Source: Vreelandella jeotgali Hwa (lineage in GTDB: Bacteria; Pseudomonadota; Gammaproteobacteria; Pseudomonadales; Halomonadaceae). From it: a stretch of 64,000 bases of DNA. The notes under the pieces were generated by a model that was given only the letters and a program-made list of their open reading frames with translations, was not told the origin of the DNA and searched no databases. The position numbers were made by a program, and so were the translations under genes. The stretch covers positions 38,720-102,719 of the forward strand of contig NZ_AMQY01000021.1 in the NCBI RefSeq assembly GCF_000334215.1, in the 5' to 3' direction. Positions 58,699-64,000 of the stretch are shown piece by piece (the stretch's first letter is position 1; the number at the start of each line of letters is the position of its first letter).

Positions 58699-60119
58699 CA
58701 GTCCTCCTGCATGGCGCGAGAAAGCATATCGGCAATAGGCTTGGCGATATAGCTGGCAAAGGTCCGTTCACCGGTACGAATCATCACTTCGGCGGGCATA
58801 CCCGACAACAGGTGCATCTTCTCGGTCATTTCCTTTTTGCCTTCCCGCGTCACTTCCACCCGCGCCTTATAGTAGCGTTGACCGGTGGCTTCGTCCTTGA
58901 AGCTATCAGCGCTGACGTGGATCACCTCGCCGGCAATAGTGGTGGTGGTTTTCTGGTTGAACGCCGAAAAACGGATCTCGGCATATTGGCCGGGATAAAC
59001 ATGGTCGATGTCCTTGGTCGGCACCCGGGCCTCGACCACAAAGCTATCGCTTGACGGCACAACTTCCATGATCGGCTTGCCGCTCCCAATCACGGCACCC
59101 ACGGAATGTACCTTGCGGCCAACTACGGTACCCGATACCGGCGAGCGAATGACGGTGCGATCCAGCTGGTCGGTCAGCGAGGTAACCCTTTCTTCCGCTT
59201 CGGCAATTTTGGCCTGCGCCTGGCGCAGTTGCTCACCGACTTCTTTCTGGAAATCCTGCTTGCGAATCTCGCGTTCGGCACGGTTTTCGCTGATCTTGGA
59301 GCGCAGCTGGGCAATGTTGGACTTGAACTCGGCATTGCTGCCTTCGTATTGCAGAATCTGACGCTTGAGTTCGCGCAGGCGCTGATTGTCCCCCAGCCCC
59401 TCGTCGTACAACGAGCGAAAATCGTCGGCTTCTTCGTTGAGCGAGGCAATACGGCGGTTATTCACCCCGATACGCTCTTTCAGTCCCTTGATTTGCTCCT
59501 GCATCTGCTTGTTCTGCTCGTCCAACGACTCCAGCGTACTTTCATAGGACTGGCGGCGGGCGTGAAAAAGCCCTTGTTGAACGGCAAGGATCTGCTGAAT
59601 ACGCGGGCTATCGGCGTTTTTCAGCTCGTCGGGGATGGTCAGTGTATCCGCGCCCTGCTGCTCGGCCAGCAGCCGCACCTCCATTGCCCGGTTGATCAGG
59701 TAGTTGGAGCGAGCGATATCGCGCTGAGAGCGTACCTGGGTGTCGCTGAGCACCAGCAATGGATCACCGGCTTCCACATGGTCGCCGTCTTCTACCGGCA
59801 GCTTGTCGACCACCCCACCTTCCAGGTGCTGAATGGTGCGCTTGAACGAGGCCACGGAGACATCCCCCGGCGCAACAACCGCTACGGCCAACGTGGCCGT
59901 GGTCGCCCAGAGCACAAAGCCTCCCAGAGCAATCAGCAACACGGCAAAGCCCAGACCACGATAGCCCTTGTCGCTGGTAGGCAGGGTTTCGGTGGCTTCG
60001 CCCTCAATGGTGGCGGGCCCTTTGGGCGTGACGTCAATTTCCTGACGCGCGGGCATCTGGCGCTTTTCTCCGCCGGTCGCCTGGGTGCTATCGCGGCTAT
60101 TATCTGGCTTGTCACTCAT
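58698..60119 (-). CDS. HlyD-family periplasmic adaptor of a type I system
   Basis: The start MSDKPDNSRDSTQATGGEKR lies one base after the ABC gene's stop and uses GAGGA. After a cytosolic tail, a single membrane helix (~67-90, LGFAVLLIALGGFVLWATTA) leads to the lipoyl/barrel region (LEGGVVDKLPVEDGDHVEAG), a long periplasmic coiled-coil hairpin (~165-300) and a closing barrel with IRSPVSGTVVGRKVHSVGAV and GMPAEVMIRTGERT. It bridges the ABC transporter and the TolC channel. Confidence 0.85.
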   Translation of the reverse strand: MSDKPDNSRDSTQATGGEKRQMPARQEIDVTPKGPATIEGEATETLPTSDKGYRGLGFAVLLIALGGFVLWATTATLAVAVVAPGDVSVASFKRTIQHLEGGVVDKLPVEDGDHVEAGDPLLVLSDTQVRSQRDIARSNYLINRAMEVRLLAEQQGADTLTIPDELKNADSPRIQQILAVQQGLFHARRQSYESTLESLDEQNKQMQEQIKGLKERIGVNNRRIASLNEEADDFRSLYDEGLGDNQRLRELKRQILQYEGSNAEFKSNIAQLRSKISENRAEREIRKQDFQKEVGEQLRQAQAKIAEAEERVTSLTDQLDRTVIRSPVSGTVVGRKVHSVGAVIGSGKPIMEVVPSSDSFVVEARVPTKDIDHVYPGQYAEIRFSAFNQKTTTTIAGEVIHVSADSFKDEATGQRYYKARVEVTREGKKEMTEKMHLLSGMPAEVMIRTGERTFASYIAKPIADMLSRAMQED

Positions 60120-60120
60120 T

Positions 60121-61878
60121 TCAGGATTCCTCGCTGCCGCTTCCGCCACTCACGGCGGACAGTTTACCGGCGCTTTGCTGCTGGGCGATCTTGCCTTTCG
60201 GCTTTCGGGCAAACTGGGCCAGTACCTGATCGCGGGGGCCAAACATGCTGAGCTGGCCATCTTTCATCACAAGCAGCTTGTCCATGTGCTTGAGTACGCT
60301 TTGGCGATGGCTGACAACAAACAGTGTGGTGCCTTCGGCCTTGATCCTGGCAATGGCATCGCCCAGCGCACGCTCGCCGGCATCGTCAAGGTTGGCGTTG
60401 GGTTCGTCCAGCACGGTGAGAACGGGGTTGCCGTAAAGCGCCCTGGCCAGCCCTACCCGCTGACGCTGGCCGCCGGACAGCGAGCCGGTACCCGCTGAAA
60501 TAACTGTATCGTAGCCGTTGGATAACTCCAGGATCATCTCATGAACCCCGGCCTTTTTGGCGGCATCGACCACCTTTTCCGGGTCAACATCGCCAAAACG
60601 GGCGATATTCTCACTGATGGAGCCGTCGAACAGCTCAATATCCTGCGGCAGATAGCCAAGATGCGGGCCGAGCTCATCGCGGTTGTATTGTGTGATGTCG
60701 CCGCCGTCAAGGCGCACATCCCCCACCATGCTGGGCCAGACACCCAGCAGTACCCGCGCCAGCGTCGATTTACCCGCTGCGCTGGGCCCGATGATGCCGA
60801 TATGCTCGCCTTTTTCGACGCTGAAGTTGATGCCGCGAATGGTGGCCATGCGCGTTCCGGGCGGCGCCGCGGCGACGTTTTCCACGTCTATATAACCTTC
60901 CGGCGTGGGCAGCGACATACGCCGCTGTTGGTCGGGGATCTGCTCCAAGAGTTCGTTAAGGCGTTTGTGAGCGCCACGCGCGCTGACAAAGCCCTTCCAG
61001 CCGCCGATCATCTGGTCAATCGGCGCCAGTGCACGGCCCATCAGAATGGAGCCGGCGATTACCATACCGCCCGTCAGCTCGCCCTTGAGCACCAGCAGCG
61101 CTGCCAGCCCCAGAATCAGCGACTGCGCCATCATGCGAAACACCTTGGAAGTGTTGGTCAGCGCGCCGGCGCGATCACTGGCCTTTGACTGTTTGGCCAG
61201 AAATTCGTGGTGGCGCTTTGACCAGCGACCCATGATCCCCGGCAGCATGCCCATGGCATGCAGTACTTCAGCATTGCGCAGGTTTGAGTTGGCCAAATTC
61301 TGAGCCTGGATGTGCTCGCTGTTGGCTTCGGATAAAAGCTTCTGGGTGGACTTTTCGTTGGCGACCGCCAGCCCCACCAGAATGATACCGGCACAGATGG
61401 CAAAAACGCCCAGCCAGGGGTGAAACAGAAACATCACGCCGATGTATATCGGCACCCAGGGGGCGTCAAAAAAGGCAAACAGGCTGTTACCGGTCAGAAA
61501 CTGGCGCAGCGAGGTCAGATCGCTGAGCGGCTGGGCGCTTTGCCCGCCCTGGGCCATCAGGCTACGGCGAAACATGGCGCTGTAGAGACGCTCGTTGATC
61601 ATCGTGTCCAGGCGGTTGCCCACACGCACCAGAATACGCGAACGCACCAGCTGAAGCCCGCCCATGATGGCAAACAGGAATATCACCAGCAGCGTCAGCA
61701 TCAAGAGGGTGTCTTCGCTCTGGGTGGATAGAACGCGATCGTATACCTGAAGCATATACATCGGCGGCACGAGCATCAGCAGGTTGACGAACATACTGAA
61801 AAAGCCCACCGCAACAAACGACCCTTTGCAGGCTTTTAGCGCCCGCTGCAGGTCCGTGGCTTCCTGTTGCTTTGCCAT
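60121..61878 (-). CDS. type I secretion ABC transporter, PrtD type
   Basis: Taken from MAKQQEATDLQRALKACKGS, 585 residues, the usual PrtD/RsaD size; a 37-residue longer version is possible. The membrane domain has six helices (VAVGFFSMFVNLLMLVPPMY, LQVYDRVLSTQSEDTLLMLT and others) and no C39 peptidase or C39-like domain, as in transporters for RTX proteases and S-layer proteins. The ATPase shows Walker A IIGPSAAGKSTLARVLLG, signature SLSGGQRQRVGLARAL and Walker B LTVLDEPNANLD. It should export the 1209-residue surface protein. Confidence 0.85.
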   Translation of the reverse strand: MAKQQEATDLQRALKACKGSFVAVGFFSMFVNLLMLVPPMYMLQVYDRVLSTQSEDTLLMLTLLVIFLFAIMGGLQLVRSRILVRVGNRLDTMINERLYSAMFRRSLMAQGGQSAQPLSDLTSLRQFLTGNSLFAFFDAPWVPIYIGVMFLFHPWLGVFAICAGIILVGLAVANEKSTQKLLSEANSEHIQAQNLANSNLRNAEVLHAMGMLPGIMGRWSKRHHEFLAKQSKASDRAGALTNTSKVFRMMAQSLILGLAALLVLKGELTGGMVIAGSILMGRALAPIDQMIGGWKGFVSARGAHKRLNELLEQIPDQQRRMSLPTPEGYIDVENVAAAPPGTRMATIRGINFSVEKGEHIGIIGPSAAGKSTLARVLLGVWPSMVGDVRLDGGDITQYNRDELGPHLGYLPQDIELFDGSISENIARFGDVDPEKVVDAAKKAGVHEMILELSNGYDTVISAGTGSLSGGQRQRVGLARALYGNPVLTVLDEPNANLDDAGERALGDAIARIKAEGTTLFVVSHRQSVLKHMDKLLVMKDGQLSMFGPRDQVLAQFARKPKGKIAQQQSAGKLSAVSGGSGSEES

Positions 61879-62204
61879 GGAAGGAGTCACCGTTGAAGGT
61901 TGAAAAATAGGGTTGAAAAAACAGAGACGTTTGTGACCGGTAAAATAATCGGCGCAGTGTAACAGAGAGGCCGTTACCGAGGGTAGCACCGGGCGCTGTA
62001 TTCACCGTGGCGCCTACCACAGACGAGCCAGGGACGGCATAAGTTCCCCTGCCAATCGTCAGACTTTGCACAAACCGGTATTTTCGTGAATGAGATTTAT
62101 TCACTCGCTACACAACATGCGATGAAACCGATCGGGGGCTGCGTTATCATGGCAAATTGCAATCGAGTTTCTCTTTGATGACGAGATAATGAGGTGTAAC
62201 GCCG

Positions 62205-63473
62205 ATGTTTAGCCGTAGCATGACCATTGCCGGATTTGATGACGCCCTGAACGACGCCATGAACCAGGAGGCCCAGCGTCAGGAAGACCACATTGAGCTG
62301 ATCGCCTCGGAGAACTACGCCAGCCCCCGCGTCATGGAGGCTCAGGGTACCCAGCTGACCAACAAATACGCCGAAGGGTATCCCGGCAAGCGCTACTACG
62401 GCGGCTGCGAGTTTGTCGACGTGGTCGAAAACCTGGCGATTGACTACGCCAGGGAACTGTTTGACGCCACCTATGCCAACGTTCAGCCACACTCCGGCTC
62501 CCAGGCCAACGCCGCAGTGTTCCAGGCGCTGATCAAGCCTGGCGATACCATTCTCGGCATGAGTCTTGACGCCGGCGGCCACCTGACCCACGGCGCCCGC
62601 CCGAGTTTTTCCGGCAAGCACTACAACGCCATCCAGTACGGCCTGGACGACAGCGGGCTGATCGATTACGACCAGGTTGCGGAGCTGGCCCGCCAGCACC
62701 AGCCGAAGATGATTATTGCCGGCTTTTCGGCCTATTCTCATGTGGTCGACTGGGCGAGTTTCCGCCGGATTGCCGATGAAGTAGGCGCTTACCTGCTGGT
62801 GGATATGGCCCACGTTGCCGGGCTGGTCGCGGCCGGCGTATATGAAACGCCGCTGCCCCACGCCCACGTCGTCACCTCGACAACGCACAAGACTCTGCGC
62901 GGCCCCCGCGGCGGTATAATTCTGTCCGCCGAAAACGACGAGGCAATGGAGAAAAAAATCCAGTCGGCGGTTTTCCCCGGCAGCCAAGGCGGCCCGCTGG
63001 AGCATGTCATTGCCGCCAAGGCAGTGTGCTTCCGGGAAGCCATGACCCCCGAGTTCAAGACCTACCAGCAGCAGGTGATCAAAAACGCCCAGGCAATGGC
63101 CAAAGTCTTCGTCGATCACGGCCTGGATATTGTTTCCGGCGGCACCGAGGACCATCTCTTTCTGCTTTCGCTGATCAAGCAGGGTGTTACCGGCAAGGAC
63201 GCCGACGCCGCGCTTGGCCGAGCCAACATCACCGTCAACAAAAACGCCGTGCCGAACGATCCACAAAGCCCGTTTGTGACCTCGGGCCTGCGCATCGGTA
63301 CTCCTGCCGTGACCACACGCGGCTTTGGTGAAGAGGAATGCCGCCGCTTGGCCGGCTGGATCTGCGATGTGCTCGACGTACTCGCCGCCGGCGACGATAC
63401 CGCCGCTATTGAAGCAAGCGTCAAGAACCAGGTAGCCGAGCTCTGCGGCCGGTTCCCGGTTTACAAGGAGTGA
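62205..63473 (+). CDS. glyA: serine hydroxymethyltransferase
   Basis: A full-length 422-residue [79 protein letters not shown] and the PLP lysine in [14 protein letters not shown]. It interconverts serine and glycine and feeds one-carbon units to tetrahydrofolate. It is a housekeeping gene unrelated to the surface cluster and is divergent from the secretion operon, with ~320 bp between the two starts for promoters. Confidence 0.95.
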   Translation: MFSRSMTIAGFDDALNDAMNQEAQRQEDHIELIASENYASPRVMEAQGTQLTNKYAEGYPGKRYYGGCEFVDVVENLAIDYARELFDATYANVQPHSGSQANAAVFQALIKPGDTILGMSLDAGGHLTHGARPSFSGKHYNAIQYGLDDSGLIDYDQVAELARQHQPKMIIAGFSAYSHVVDWASFRRIADEVGAYLLVDMAHVAGLVAAGVYETPLPHAHVVTSTTHKTLRGPRGGIILSAENDEAMEKKIQSAVFPGSQGGPLEHVIAAKAVCFREAMTPEFKTYQQQVIKNAQAMAKVFVDHGLDIVSGGTEDHLFLLSLIKQGVTGKDADAALGRANITVNKNAVPNDPQSPFVTSGLRIGTPAVTTRGFGEEECRRLAGWICDVLDVLAAGDDTAAIEASVKNQVAELCGRFPVYKE

Positions 63474-63479
63474 CTGCTC

Positions 63480-63530
63480 CCCGCCCTAAGCGCTAACGCG
63501 TCACGGACGGGGCTTCCCACTTCAACGGCT
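63480..63530. mobile_element. probable right end of an IS200/IS605-type element
   Basis: CCCCGCCCTAAGCG...ACGGACGGGGCTTCCC downstream of tnpB forms an imperfect subterminal hairpin (CCCCG/CGGGG) of the kind found at the ends of tnpB-carrying IS605-family elements. It begins within ten bases of the glyA stop. The exact cleavage site cannot be set without the left end. Confidence 0.45.
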
Positions 63531-63562
63531 GCTACCGACCATGTGCCGGCTTTACGCGAGCC

Positions 63563-64000
63563 TCAGTGGGCAGAGACGGACAGCCCTGCCGTCTTTAACT
63601 GCTTGATACCTTGATGCTTGATGTTCCGCGCCGCGTTAATGTCTCGATCATGACGTGTATGGCAGGTGGGGCACGCCCACGACCGGATGTTTAGCGGCAT
63701 GGTGTCGCTTTTGTGTTGGCATACGTGACACGTTTTGGAACCGGGGAACCATTGGTCAAGTTTGATCAGGTGCTTCCCCTTTTCCTCTGCCTTGTATGCC
63801 AACTTTTCGATCAAGGCATGCCAGGACGCATCGCCAATGTGCCTGGCGAGTCTGGCATTTTTCATCATGTTCTTGACCTTTAGCGTCTCGACGATCACCG
63901 CTTGGTTGTCGTCAACGATCTGTCGGGACAGTTTGTGCTGGAAGTCCTTGCGGGCGTTGGCTACCCGCTCGTGCGCTTTGGCAACAAGCAACCGTGCCCT
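63563..64000 (-). CDS. tnpB: IS605-family TnpB nuclease, C-terminal part, 5' end outside window
   Basis: The frame is open to the right edge, so only the last ~145 codons are present. They contain the RuvC part with IVETLKVKNMMKN (catalytic Glu region), a zinc finger CHVCQHKSD...CPTCHTRHDR and the final catalytic Asp in RDINAARNIKHQG. TnpB is an RNA-guided nuclease that maintains the transposon; its guide RNA (reRNA) normally overlaps the 3' end of the gene and right end, here 63480-63600. Completeness cannot be judged. Confidence 0.85.
   Translation of the reverse strand, partial: RARLLVAKAHERVANARKDFQHKLSRQIVDDNQAVIVETLKVKNMMKNARLARHIGDASWHALIEKLAYKAEEKGKHLIKLDQWFPGSKTCHVCQHKSDTMPLNIRSWACPTCHTRHDRDINAARNIKHQGIKQLKTAGLSVSAH

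Overview
The window is GC-rich and carries two unrelated blocks. The left 36 kb is most of a podovirus-type prophage, open at the left edge. The right 28 kb is bacterial chromosome devoted to a cell-surface layer. A SapC-family protein, a DUF6447-type protein, a large acidic type I-secreted protein and matching transport genes together suggest a gammaproteobacterium of the Halomonas type. That host assignment is inference from gene content, not from a marker gene.

Prophage, leftward arm (1-14.65 kb, minus strand): two small early-type genes, then terS, terL, a Gp49-Tad2 (anti-Thoeris) fusion, a second Tad2-like protein, a small unknown, a P22-type portal, scaffold, an N4-gp56-type major capsid, connector/adaptor proteins, and a series of low-complexity internal virion (ejection) proteins. 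The last of these runs off the window. A plus-strand gene for a small exported protein, with its own consensus host promoter, sits between scaffold and capsid like a moron.

Prophage, rightward arm (15.0-36.0 kb, plus strand): unknown early genes, a 2 kb gene-poor island with three copies of a hairpin-headed ~100 bp repeat, then tightly overlapping genes for HTH proteins, a zinc peptidase, a CsrA-like protein, family A DNA polymerase, AEP primase/SF3 helicase, a Cas4-like nuclease, a DEDD exonuclease, an SNF2-type helicase, an SSB-like protein and a VRR-NUC nuclease. At least four genes in both arms start 16-24 bases after a shared box plus -10 element, a candidate phage-specific promoter. No integrase, repressor, lysis gene, phage RNA polymerase or tRNA was found here, so the left end must lie outside.

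Chromosome (36.2-63.5 kb): a DUF6447-type gene, sapC, UDP-glucuronate decarboxylase, a TPR/SPINDLY O-GlcNAc-transferase fused to an FkbM methyltransferase, and a 1209-residue RTX-like surface-layer candidate. Next come a Wzm/Wzt polysaccharide ABC exporter with GNAT and PIG-L enzymes, glycosyltransferases flanking galE, a polyprenyl-phosphate sugar transferase, and a complete type I secretion system (TolC, HlyD, PrtD-type ABC). The likely plan is that the type I system exports the surface protein, the SPINDLY enzyme glycosylates it in the cytoplasm, and the exported polysaccharide anchors or coats it. Two glycosyltransferase-like genes around galE share a 411 bp perfect repeat, a sign of recent gene conversion. 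The window ends with glyA and the 3' part of an IS200/IS605-type tnpB.
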